From Adiantum capillus-veneris (taxonomy: Eukaryota; Streptophyta; Polypodiopsida; Polypodiales; Pteridaceae): a stretch of DNA of 64,000 nt. Both the position numbers and the translations under genes were made by a program. The notes beneath the pieces are model-generated. The model saw nothing but the letters and a program-made list of their open reading frames with translations. It was not told where the DNA came from and ran no database searches. Positions 10,870-20,896 of this stretch are shown in pieces. The stretch lies in the NCBI GenBank assembly GCA_014529385.2, contig CM043968.1, positions 5,779,001 through 5,843,000 of the forward strand, in the 5' to 3' direction. Every line of letters begins with the position of its first letter. Position 1 is the stretch's first letter.

Positions 10870-13656
10870 TGTAAGGTCTCTGACCCCGACCAAAAGAGCA
10901 CCATTGTACCATGAAATGAACATAATGGAAAAAGTTACTATTTTTAGCCGTTTTCCAAATTCTGTCAGTGCCATGATGTTTAGAGTGTTTTCAAGCTTCG
11001 AAATGTGAATTAAAATAATTTTTGTAAAAAATTTTCAAAAATAGAAAGTTTTTGGTCGTCCAACCCGTCTAGTTTTGACCGTCTCGAAAAACTGCACCCG
11101 TACCCCGAATTTGAAAAAAAATGCAATTTCAGACCCCGGGGGTGCTGCTAAATATGGCAGGTACTCGGGCCAATACGCCTTAGCTAGAGCTCTATATAGC
11201 AATTTACGGCATCAAAATCCGACTCGTATGACCCGTTTTAGCCTAAAACCAATTTTTCATAAAATTATCCGGGGAGGCACCGAGGGCCCGGGGCTGTGTG
11301 GGAACAGGTTCCAGGCCACTCCATACCAGCTTTAGCAGCTAGGGGGCGCCCTCTTGCCTTGTGGGAGTCTTTGGGAAGTTTCCAAGCTTGCAACTAAGTG
11401 TGAGAACCAGTTGACTAAACCAACTGGACACTTGGTGGATAGGCAACTAGACTTGCCATGCAAGGACTGAGTGCTCACTCAGATGCTTATAGCAGCACAA
11501 ATCAATTTTCAGCTTGTAGGAGCCTATTTAAAGGCCTACTCTCTCTCTCACACACACACACACACAGATATATGCTCACACACACATAGTGCACACACAC
11601 ACACCTACACACACTGGGAAGGTGCTGCCGGTACACACACCTTTTGAAGGAGAAGCAAGGAGGGAGGTGCTGTCGAATTCTCGCCTCAAGAAGCTCGATT
11701 AGATCAGAGAATCGAGAAGATTATCAGCCCTTAATCACGGTAACCACGGTTTAATTAATGCCTTCTGTAAATTCTTTTCATTATCATCTAAATTCCTCGT
11801 CTATTATGCTTATTCCTAGTCGTAATTCTCTATAATTACTCTCTAATTTCTCCTTAACCATATTCTATTATATAATCATCATCCCATAGCTGAATTATCA
11901 GCCATTCATCACTCTTAATTAATGATCAGTGCATGATTATTAGAATTTTCTCTCTCTAGTTAGCATAGTAATTAATCGGTAAGCTGGTAATTGTGTAGAT
12001 TGATGAGAATCACTCTTTCTATCATTCATTAATATTGTAGCTAAATTAAATTTATTTCCCTTATGCATTAAGATGTAAATAAGGAAAAATTAATCCGTCG
12101 TTACGTCTCTAAGAGTTGACTTTTCTTACACCTATGCATAAGGTGAATCTGCATTATCTATTTGCTAGGAAAGAGATTAATCATACTTAATTCATCTCTC
12201 TGGTAATTCCATTAGTGAAATCCTATTATTCTTAATCATGTAAGCCGAGTAATTATCTTTAGAGCCGGTTCCCATAGGACTATGTGTCACCCATAATGAT
12301 TGCTATATGGAAAAATCTAGACCTCTCATATAGGAGGGATTAATTGATGTTGCTAATCTATCTATTGGGTTGTTATGATTCTTGCGAACCTTAGCTTTTT
12401 CTCCAAGCTAATTACTTAAAGTAGTGAGTAAAATGGCTCCGGTTAAGAGAACTCGCTTCGGTGGTGCCCACGACCGCGAGGCGGGAACAAGCAATGACAA
12501 TGGAAAAGGAAAAACTCCCATGGACGATCAAAAACCGGCCATCTCACGGGCCATCGACGAGGAAATGGAAGAGGTAGGTCAGAATTTCATTCAAGTTGTT
12601 TAATTTAACATTGCATACGTTTAGCTAGGAACGAACATAGCCCCAAACATGTTGGAGAAATCCGACGGAAACCTCGGCATTGAATTCATTGTACATTAAG
12701 TTCTAAAGTAGGAAGGAAATGATTGATGGGTATGCTGTTTGCAAGAGGAAAGAATGTCTGCTAGGGAAAATTTAGCTCGACATGTTCATTTTATTTCCAA
12801 TGTTGAATCAGTCCTAACCCCCCTACTGATCGCAGGGGGCAGAGTTCCTCGTTAAGGGCTCTTGAATCCACACTTTCTTTCTATGCGGTGGATACCCACG
12901 ACTTGCTTTCTATGCGGTGGGAACCCACGTCTTGCTTTCTATGCGGTGGGAGTGTCCATGACGTGCTTTCTATGCGGTGGACATACCTAGTTGTATGGGC
13001 AGCTAGGCGACAACGGGAGGAGTGAACTCTCGCTGGAGGGGGGATGTTGTACCTCCAGAACATTGGAATTTTAATGAATAAGTTTGAGTAGAATTTTTAC
13101 TAGAATACTGTCTTGGTGTTGTTTGCAATACTGGTTGAAGGGTTGTCTTAACGAACAATGTGCTTCGGAATTAAAACAAGGAATGTTTATGTTGAACAAC
13201 CTTTGTGGTAGTAATAAAGTCACACAAGGAAGTGTGAGTATGGGGGTGGAAAGTGGGGGCTTGGCTCAGGTTGCCAATGCCTACGTGATGGGTGGTCCCG
13301 ATTGGTCGGGAACTCTCTGCCCCCATAGTGCTTACATCGATATTAGTAATACTCATTGCCCCATAGAGCGGTGAAATCTCGAGAGTACGTGCCTCTGAAA
13401 CATGGGGAAAAAGGCGCTCGGGGTTTCTCTCCTCCTGGAAGGTGGGTCTTAGGATCGCTAGATAGTTTAAGTACGCTTCTCCTGCGAGGTGGAGCTAGAT
13501 CTCCCTGCTAGTAGGCTCGAACTCGACTCACCTTGTGATGAGAGATCGTCTGCTAGTCGAACCCTGAACCATTTTGTTTGCTTCCGCAATAGATCTAGTG
13601 GCCACCAGGTTCACCATCAAATCCGTTGGTTGATACGGCGGGGTGGGGACCTCACA
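10870..13656 (+). repeat. 5' LTR of element C (about 2.8 kb)
   Basis: It begins TGTAAGGTCTCTGACC and ends ACCTCACA, then two bases and the primer-binding site follow, so the right edge is well placed. The left edge is where B sequence stops. A TATA-like box (CCTATTTAAAGGCC near 11523-11536) precedes a CT/CA-rich tract (11540-11615), a plausible promoter and transcript start. The other LTR is absent, so the ends are not confirmed by a direct repeat. Element D carries a diverged version of the same LTR (for example the shared GTGGGGGTGGAAAGTGGGG run). Confidence 0.85.
11521..11536 (+). promoter_or_regulatory. Candidate TATA box in the LTR of element C
   Basis: agcctatttaaaggcc sits about 650 bases into the LTR, upstream of a pyrimidine-rich run. 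Element D has a matching aatctttaaaaggga in the equivalent place of its LTR (minus strand, near 52575-52590). Conservation between two diverged LTRs supports a promoter role. Confidence 0.5.
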
Positions 13657-13658
13657 CC

Positions 13659-13670
13659 TGGTATCAGAGC
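13659..13670 (+). promoter_or_regulatory. Primer-binding site, tRNA-iMet type, element C
   Basis: TGGTATCAGAGC lies two bases after the LTR end. This 12-mer is the standard plant primer-binding site, complementary to the 3' end of initiator methionine tRNA, and primes minus-strand cDNA synthesis. Confidence 0.9.
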
Positions 13671-13780
13671 CTAGGATAGGCTGGGAAATAAAGTCGTACT
13701 GTTTGAATATTTAAATAAGGAATTGAAAGTATATAGATAGTTGATCCGAATTCCTTGCATTGGTGTTGTAGGAAGACCCC

Positions 13781-14275
13781 GTGCTCGAATATCGAAAATT
13801 CCAAGTGTTTGAGCTTATTTATGAACAAGCTCGAAGATCCCCATTTTACCAGTTCAGGCGAGATGTCATGGAGATAGTGATGAAGGCTCATACGACACAC
13901 TCCACTCGCATTGATAAAGGATGGGAACTTGATTGGACATTTCTAGGAGGGGTTTACTACATCAACACTCGGAAGCTAGGATGCTTGGCTACAGATTTGA
14001 AGAAGATACGTTGGGGAGAAGAGTTGAGGGTGGTGGAGATATTCTACTCGGTGCCTACCCGATTGGACCTGACTGTCTCAGACGACACCAATCAAACCCT
14101 CAATGACTGGCTCTTGGAGAAGTTCACCAATGTGATCCCAACAAACAGAGTCAAAACCTTTGGAGTACCAAAAGAGGAATTCCGGCTTGATATCTTAGTT
14201 TATTATCCACTCAAGAATGAGTACAGGAACTATTTCACGAACGAAGTAGTGCATCATGTGAATACCATCTCCTAG
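13781..14275 (+). CDS. Extra ORF between primer site and gag (element C), unknown function
   Basis: A 164-codon open frame lies between the primer site and gag, where gypsy elements normally have only leader RNA. There is no ATG at the left edge. An in-frame TAG just upstream (about 13769) sits where element D has a Gln codon, so the original frame began further left. The most conserved block with D is YINTRKLGCLATDLKKIRW GEELRV (D has YINARKLGCLSSDLKKIQW GEEMRV). A second block is NEYRNYFTNEVV (D has DVYKSYYSNEIV). Substitutions are mostly conservative, which suggests the protein was under selection. I recognise no domain, signal peptide or membrane segment. Confidence 0.65.
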   Translation: MLEYRKFQVFELIYEQARRSPFYQFRRDVMEIVMKAHTTHSTRIDKGWELDWTFLGGVYYINTRKLGCLATDLKKIRWGEELRVVEIFYSVPTRLDLTVSDDTNQTLNDWLLEKFTNVIPTNRVKTFGVPKEEFRLDILVYYPLKNEYRNYFTNEVVHHVNTIS

Positions 14276-14503
14276 GCGTATGTTACACGCAATCCATAAA
14301 GCCATGTAATAAGCTGATCATCAGTTATCCTAAACCTTGAGGGGTTTCGATTGTAATAAATTTTCATCAATAAAGTTCTTTTTGTCTCTGAATCTCTGTC
14401 TCTTGATAAAGTGGTATCTTGAATTTATTTAAAGTCTGTGTCTATTTTGAAATCCAAGTAATGGTATCAAGAATTTCGTATAACCCATGTAGGCACCGCC
14501 TGT
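14276..14503 (+). promoter_or_regulatory. Spacer between extra ORF and gag with AATAAA-like signals
   Basis: After the extra ORF stop there is a run with aataaattttcatcaataaagttc (14357-14381). Element D has ttgaataaataaagttg in the same relative place. This could be a polyadenylation signal ending a short extra-ORF transcript. Function is inferred from position and conservation only. Confidence 0.4.
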
Positions 14504-14519
14504 TGCTCTGTACTCGACA

Positions 14520-15133
14520 AGGCAAGAGAAGAAGATCCTCCTTAAGCAAGCCCAACCTCCAATATTTAAGGGCGAGGGGGCAATGTGGAGAGAGATGTGG
14601 AAGTGTGGATGGAAGCCATGGACGACTACTTTGAAACTGCAGGAACCCAACCCGTAAATCAGACCATGCTTGCGATGTTCCGCTTGACTGGTGATGCCAA
14701 GATATGGTGGAAGCAACATTTCAGGGACATGGATATTAAGGGATCTTCCCAATCCTGGGAAGACATCAAAGCTGCAATAATGGGACGTTATTTACCACTT
14801 GCCTATAGAACCTTGAGGATGAATGAATTCTTTTCACTTCGACAGCTGAATTCATCTATCAAAGAATATTATGCAAAGTTTGTCACTCTTCGGAGATATG
14901 CTCCTAAGATGACCTTGGAACAACATGTGGCGAGGTTCTGCCAAGGACTAATCGATCCCTTGAATACTCGGTTGGAATCTCTCAGGCTGACAACACTACA
15001 GGATGCCTTGTTGAGGGCCAAACCTCTAGCTCTTGAAGTACAAAAGGTTAATCAGAACAGGAGGAATCATTGGGCAAAGAGGGCAAGGACGACTGCTTGG
15101 AATAACAGACCAGCCAACCAAGCATATGACTAG
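14520..15133 (+). pseudogene. Element C gag (capsid region)
   Basis: The gag core reads WMEAMDDYFETAGTQP, IWWKQHFRDMD, SWEDIKAAIMGRYLP, EYYAKFVTLRRYAPKM and ARFCQGLIDPLNTRLE. This is the standard retrotransposon gag (capsid) domain. The N-terminal KQAQPPIFKGEGA lies in another frame, with a one-base shift at about 14582. An in-frame TAG at 15131-15133 separates capsid from the zinc knuckle; the relative in D has a Gln there. Gag would package the element RNA in cytoplasmic particles. Confidence 0.9.
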
Positions 15134-15946
15134 CGCCCTATTGTGGCTACCACCACAACCATGGAGTTCCCTGATGTTCGATGCTATGGTTGCGGCGAGC
15201 ATGGACATTATAGATCCAATTGCCCCAGGAACATTCAGGCAACCAACGCCAATGCCATACCCTTGAATACCCGTGGGCGTGGCCAAGCAAATGGAAGAGG
15301 AGGACGAGGAAGGATAAACAGAGGGCGAGGGCGTGGAGCTACCGCCAGAGTGAATGTCGCAGTGGTACAACCAAATGTGGGTGATGAAGCAGTGGAGAGA
15401 GCAACCCTGCATGCTGCAATTGACAACCCCAATGGTTGCGAGCAATACGCAGTCATTCATACACCAGGATCTCTCATAGGTGAACAAGTTAACTTCCTTG
15501 TAGATTGTGGTAGTACTGTTTCATTTCTTTCACCCCGATGCATGAGGAAGCTAAAGCTAGATAAGTATCCAACAAGCAAGCTAGTTGTAGAGTTAGCAAA
15601 CGGCAAGGAAGTAGTATCTCAACATTCTGCGGGAAAAATCGATTTTGATTTAGGGGGACACCCAACTTCTGCCCAATTTCAAACCCTACCCTTAGGATTC
15701 TTTGATGGGATACTAGGGATGGACTGGCTAAAGCAAAATAGGGCCCACATACATTGTGCACAAGGGAAATTTACCTTTACAAATAACTTGGGTAATGAAT
15801 CTTTAATCCAGGGGGAAAATGGGAGACCTAGGGCTACTCTAGTTAAGGCCAGCAGACTTTTGAAGGGACTAAGGAAGGGTCAGCAAATTTATGCAGTAAA
15901 ACTCAACAAGGTAGACCAATCAGATACCTCACTTCGACCAAACTAG
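15134..15946 (+). pseudogene. Element C nucleocapsid zinc knuckle and aspartic protease
   Basis: In frame with the capsid part after the TAG. A zinc knuckle CYGCGEHGHYRSNC (CX2CX4HX4C, about 15182-15223) is followed by a Gly/Arg-rich stretch (RGRGQANGRGGRGRINRGRG) likely to bind RNA. The retropepsin follows: NFLVDCGSTVSFLSP, with catalytic Asp in a DCGST context, and FFDGILGMDWLKQ, the typical ILGMDWL block. It ends at an in-frame TAG (15944-15946) directly before the RT. Confidence 0.9.
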
Positions 15947-17371
15947 TTGAGAGAGTATGATGATGTATTCCCTGAAGACCTTACGAATCTTCCGCCACAT
16001 AGAGAGGTAGATCATGAGATTGAGACTATCCCTGGATGTGAACCTATCTCAAAAAGACCTTATAAAATGTCACTTCCAGAGGCCATTGAACTCAAGGAAC
16101 AACTTAGACAACTCATTGAGCAAGGATTCATTCGACCCAGTACTTCTCCTTGGGGTGATCCAGTTCTTTTTCAGAAGAAGAAGGATGGAACCTTAAGGCT
16201 ATGCATAGACTATCGGGGACTGAACCAGGTAACTGTCAAGAACAAGTATCCAATTCCAAGGATTGACGAACTCTTGGACAGGCTCCACGGCGCCAAAATG
16301 TTTACAAAGATTGATCTAAGGTCAGGATATTACCAAATCAGAATCAAAGAATCAGATATTCCAAAGACAGCTTTCAACACTAGGTATGGGCACTACGAAT
16401 TCATAGTAATGTCTTTTGGTCTAACAAATGCTCCTGCAAGCTTCAATCGACTTATGCAGGATATTTTCAGACCTTACCTGGATGATTTTGTCTTGGTTTT
16501 CTTTGATGACATTCTCATCTATTCTAAGAACAAGGCAGATCACAAAGGACATGTTCGCAAAGTACTTGATCTTCTTCGGGAGCACCAACTTTACGCTAAA
16601 GAGAGCAAGTGCACTTTTTGCTCACCAAAGGTCAACTACCTTGGATTTGTCATATCAGCTGAAGGGATTTCAGTGGACCCAGACAAAGTCAAGGATATCG
16701 TTGATTGGCCTCAACCATCCACTGTGAGTGAAGTAAGAGGATTTCTCGGAATAACGGGATGGTACAGGATTTTTTTCAAGGACTATGCACGTATTGCTGC
16801 ACCTTTGACGGAACTCTTGAAGAAAGGAATGAGGATCGAATGGAAGACCGAGGACGAGTTTAGCTTTGCTAAACTAAAAGAGTTCTTGGTCTCAGCTCCT
16901 ATTTTAAAGCTTCCGGATTTCAGCAAGGAATTTGAAGTAGCAACCGACACTAGCAAATTTGCTCTAGGCGGGGTTCTTACTCAAGAAGGAAGACCAGTAC
17001 CGTATACTTCGCAAAAGCTGAAAGATCATGAGAAGAATTATCCTACTCATGATTTGTAACTTTTAGCAGTTATTCATGCGCTAAAGTTATAGCGACATTA
17101 TCTTCTTAGGCGCAAGTTTCAGCTGGTTACAGACCACAAGAGCTTAAAATGGATTTTTACTCAACCTATTCTCAATATGCGACAACGACGATGGATAGAG
17201 CTATTACAGGAATATGACCTTGACATAAAGTATAGACCAGGAAAGGAAAATGCAATTGCAGATGGTCTTAGCCAAAAATCCTTTCTCGGAGCTATCTCTA
17301 TTCCAAATAACCCTATCTGGGATGGAATCAAAGAAGCATCCTTGGTAGATCCAGAATACCAACAAATTTAA
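15947..17371 (+). pseudogene. Element C reverse transcriptase and RNase H
   Basis: A 370-codon open stretch runs from [17 protein letters not shown], the start of gypsy RT, through [42 protein letters not shown] and the catalytic [10 protein letters not shown] (FDD codons near 16502-16510). [10 protein letters not shown] and [10 protein letters not shown] follow, then RNase H begins at [19 protein letters not shown]. In-frame TAA (17057-17059) and TAG (17090-17092) interrupt RNase H. It then continues as TDHKSLKWIFTQP and RRWIELLQEYDLDIKYRPGK. The frame is otherwise continuous with gag, so only four stops and one frameshift disable this copy. It ends at the junction with B. Confidence 0.95.
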
Positions 17372-18055
17372 GCAAATCCTATAAAGTCTACATTTTTCAA
17401 ATACCTTTTTGAGGTGTTCAAAATGATCAGCCTGGATTGATGAATGTACACATAGATCATCCATATATACTTCTAAGAATTTCCTAAGATATTCTTTAAA
17501 AGCACGGCTCATCAACCTTTGAAATGTGGCTGGAGCATTAGTTAACCCAAACGGCATAACCAGATAGGAAAAAATACCCCATTCTGTTGCAAAAGCAATT
17601 TTACGTTGATCTTTTGGGTCAACCAAAAGTTGATTCTATCTCAAAAAGCCATCCAAGAAGCTGTAAGCTTCTTTTCTTGCAACTCGTTCTAAAACATGCT
17701 CAGTGATTGAAAGACAAAAGTTGTCTCTAATGGTATCTGCATTCACTTTTTTGAGATTAACACACACTCGTAATTTTTCATTCTTCTTGGGTACTACCAC
17801 AATTGGAGACACCCAATCTGTGTTTTCAATTTCATAAATGAATTCGGCTTCCTTTAGTTTTTCAATCTCTTCTTTCATCTTCCTGGCAAATGTTTCATTA
17901 TACATGTATGGCCTTTGTCTACTTGGTTTCGCATCATCTCTCATGGGTATGGTATGTTGATAGATTTTTGGATCAACACCCTTGAGATCCTTGTAAGCCC
18001 AAGTGAAGATATCTCAATATTCTTTTAGCAAGCTCAACAAGAGATCTTCTTCTTC
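17366..18055 (-). pseudogene. Copy B reverse transcriptase, N-terminal and catalytic part
   Basis: The open stretch 17636-17944 has the fingers (WVSPIVVVPKKNEKLRVCVN and AYSFLDGF), and 17204-17626 has [17 protein letters not shown] and YMDDLCVHS (YMDD codons 17456-17467). A stop splits the two near 17630. The last residues of the second frame come from element C. Two in-frame stops at 18056-18058 and 18014-18016, before the RT, are shared with copy A. Confidence 0.9.
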
Positions 18056-19097
18056 TTATTTTAGGTCATCCACAATGTAAGCAAGTCTAGGCTCTTCTCT
18101 TGGTTCAGCCAGGTCTATCTTTTTAGCATTTTCACGCCCTTCGTAGGACTCGCCCTGTTTACGTAATTCCCTAACAGGTTGTCCGACTATGATTTTTCGA
18201 TCTTGGAGAGTATATTTTTTGTAATGGAATGGAACACTCATTACATCCTTACCATCCTCTTTCATGGTTTCCATTTCGGTTGTATATATCTCCTTTAGAG
18301 CTTTTTTCAACTCTTGATATTTCTTTTTCCGCTCGACTCGGGTCATGAGTTGTTTCTTATCCTGTGGGTTTGCTTGAGTATCCTTCCTTGATTTTCTTGA
18401 TATTTTAGACATTTTTGAATTTTTGTTTGAAGGATATCTTCTAGTGATTTTGTTCTTGACACAATCATTTGCATCTATATACATTAAGAATTGCGTTCTA
18501 CTGGAGACTGATGGCATAGGTCGTGTTTTCACGTTTCTGGTGTCTCTTTTTTGTTCTATACCATTTTTGTCTTCTCGATTTTTGCTTGGAACAATCAAAA
18601 AACTTTTTCTTCCCTCCTTTCAGGAGTAACTTAGCTCTCATATGAACTTTTTCTAACCCCGAACCTCCTGAGGTAGCTGAGTATTCATCTAACTCATCTA
18701 TTGCATTGTAATAGAGGTCTGATAAGATTTGTTGAGCTTTTATCAAGTCCTTGGGTTCCTCATCTTCGTCTTCAATGTTGAGGGTTGAAATTATTTGGAT
18801 GGGGATTATGTCGTAGCCATCCTCATTACAAAATTGAGTAGGCATAGACGTATTCACACATACATCCATTGTCGCTAAAAGTTGAGTCCACTCGAATGGC
18901 TTAAACAAATGCTCTAGAAAGGATTCAGGTACATAGGCTTCGTCTGTGCAGTCCATTTCTAGGATATATTCTTCTTGTTTTAAACTTCCATTTTTTGAAG
19001 CTCCACATATCCAAATAGGAGTGTCTTTGTTTAACCAGGGTGGAAGCTTAGTTTTAGCCGAAGAGACTGAATCAAACTCTGCTATGGGTGTTTTCAA
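18056..19097 (-). pseudogene. Copy B protease-RT linker
   Basis: Two overlapping open stretches (18498-19097, 199 codons; 18056-18598, 180 codons) in different frames correspond to copy A 2609-3462. The first is acidic (EYILEMDCTDEAYVPESFLE). The second is basic and helix-prone (KKKYQELKKALKEIYTTEME). No catalytic motif is recognised. It is probably a spacer region of this family's polyprotein. Confidence 0.7.
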
Positions 19098-19225
19098 GAC
19101 ATCTCTATAAGTGTGATCTTTTAGATTTACTCTTGTTGTATCCCACTTGCTTCAAGTACAGATAATTATTTCTGTAATCTTGGATAAGCTACACCTGTCG
19201 CATGAAAGATCTTCCCAATATGATT

Positions 19226-19474
19226 TCATAATTGAGTTTTTTTTCCAAATTCTACTATGGCAAAAGTGTGTTGATATTCAATTCCACAGGAATTGACTAT
19301 CACCTTTTCAAGCAGCCCTAATGGTCTCTCAATGTGTCCATCAGCCAATTGCAATTTCATTCGAGTTTTTCTAATGACTGGTTGTCCCCGGGATTCCCAT
19401 ACTGCTTTCGTGGCTATGGCTATGCCTTCTCCACTATCCAGTATTGCCATAGTTTCAATGTCATTATATTTCAC
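19226..19474 (-). pseudogene. Copy B aspartic protease
   Basis: An 82-codon stretch with MAILDSGEGIAIATKAVWES (catalytic DSG) and QLADGHIERPLGLLE. It is the same as the copy A protease except for a few substitutions. It would process the polyprotein, but stops on both sides isolate it. Confidence 0.8.
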
Positions 19475-19567
19475 TGGAAGGGTGGTGTTTGCTTATTCCC
19501 CTTCATAGTATTCTCTGACTTTGTTCATGGACATAGATTGAATCTCTTTGTTGTCCATTTTGTTTTT

Positions 19568-20227
19568 TTATTTTCCCAAATTTTTTGAGATGAACCCCGT
19601 TATCCCCACCTTCTCCAGGGTTTTCTGTAGATCATTCCATAAGTATGGTCTGAGTTTTAATAGTTCTCCCAAGGTAAGAGTGCATTGGATGGGTGTAGAC
19701 ATGATTGAATGAATATTGTCTACTTCTATGGTCTGTTCAGCTCTTTTTACTTGAGTGGTCTTACACACTATAGATTCATCTTCGTTATCTACCAAATAAG
19801 AGGGTAATCTTTTCAAGGTCAATGGTTTTGACATTCCTAAAGCTTCAGATCCGCAATCCCCGTACAAGTATTGTACATCCATATTCATATCAGAAGGGAG
19901 GTTATGTAACCAGACTTCCTCTATAGGAGCTGCCTTTAGAGTTAGGCTCCCATCATTGATCGCTCTAACTTTTTCCCATAAGTGTCCTGGCCAGTCTTCC
20001 TCTACGAATGGAATTCCGTCTAAAGCATATTCGGTGTCCGACACTATAAGTCCTGGCTCTTTTGTTTCAAGGTCGGGTGCTGCCACCACATCGGATTTTT
20101 CTTTAATTTCCCTCAATGCAAGCTCTTCAGGTTTTTCAATAGTTTCAAGCTTGGGTTTTTGTTTTTCTAGCATTTCTTGCATGATTCTTATCAAATTTTG
20201 ATAAGCTTCCAGCTTAGCTGCTTCCAT
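19568..20227 (-). pseudogene. Copy B segment between zinc knuckles and protease, partly coiled coil
   Basis: A 219-codon open stretch starts with MEAAKLEAYQNLIRIMQEML followed by EKQKPKLETIEKPEELALRE, a charged pattern expected for a helix or coiled coil. A linker with no known motif follows. Copy A keeps only its C-terminal two thirds. Confidence 0.65.
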
Positions 20228-20392
20228 GTCTGGAGAAGGATAGTTTTTTCATTTGTTTTCCATGTTTTGGCCTGCTTTAAGTCTTGCTTAGTAGGCTTCC
20301 AAGGCGGCATTGAGAGGCTCAAAAATTTTATCAACCAGAATGGATCCTCCAAACTTCACGATTGTTTCCTTGATTTCACTTCCAGTTTCTTT

Positions 20393-20863
20393 CTACTTTT
20401 CCTGGAATAGCTTTTTTGCTTTCTCCTCGATTTCAACCCGTTGTTTTTGTTTTCTCATCTCATATCTTTTGCTTCTGCTTCTTTTGATTCTTTGCAAGGA
20501 AAATTTTGTATTTTTCGAATCATCACAGGAGTTGTGTTTCTTTTTCTTGGCCTGGGCTCTAGTGATTACCTTGATTGGAACAATCGGTTCACTCTGTGAT
20601 GAGCTACTAGGTATCACTTGGACTACGTTTACTACTGTTTTGCCCTTGTTTAAAGAATTTTTAGGATAATATTTCGGAAAGTGTCCTCCCTTTTTGAAAC
20701 ATTGTATGCAATAGGCTTCAACTCGCTTGAGATTTTTGTTAGGCTCTGGACATTCATTTTTCCAGTGATCATCGGCACCACAGTTGTGACAGTTTCCTAT
20801 TCTTGGCTTAATCATGGGTCTTACCATGGGAGGTTTGACACCTTGATTAGCTACATAATACAT
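20393..20863 (-). pseudogene. Copy B nucleocapsid with zinc knuckles
   Basis: A 156-codon stretch contains a complete zinc knuckle CHNCGADDHWKNEC (CX2CX4HX4C). A second, imperfect one is CIQCFKKGGHFPKYY, in which the last Cys is replaced by Tyr. A lysine/arginine-rich tail follows (RIKRSRSKRYEMRKQKQR). These bind the element's RNA. Neighbouring frames at 20897-21145 hold Pro/Gln-rich gag sequence. Confidence 0.8.
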
Positions 20864-20896
20864 TGGTGCGAGTTCTGGTGGAGCATAAGTTGCGGT

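Larger units (their letters stand above)
10870..17365 (+). mobile_element. Ty3/gypsy element C, nested in copy B, 3' truncated
   Basis: Plus-strand element with a 5' LTR (10870-13656), tRNA-iMet primer site (13659-13670), an extra ORF, gag, protease, RT and the start of RNase H and linker. It ends in the RNase H-integrase linker (residues DPEYQQ), where B sequence resumes, so integrase and the 3' LTR are missing. About 20 bases of B present in copy A (after ttgtctac) are also missing at the junction. Insertion followed by a deletion spanning the 3' end of C and a little of B explains this. The lineage is Ty3/gypsy. Gag and RT look chromovirus-like, but the diagnostic integrase end is absent. 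Confidence 0.9.

Noticed and set aside
15026-15487. 153-codon minus-strand frame opposite the element C gag
   Set aside because: Shadow of gag and the zinc-knuckle coding strand, whose motifs are clear on the plus strand.
10870-17365. Element C as a full-length, possibly active retrotransposon
   Set aside because: There are four in-frame stops and a frameshift in gag-pol, and integrase and the 3' LTR are absent.
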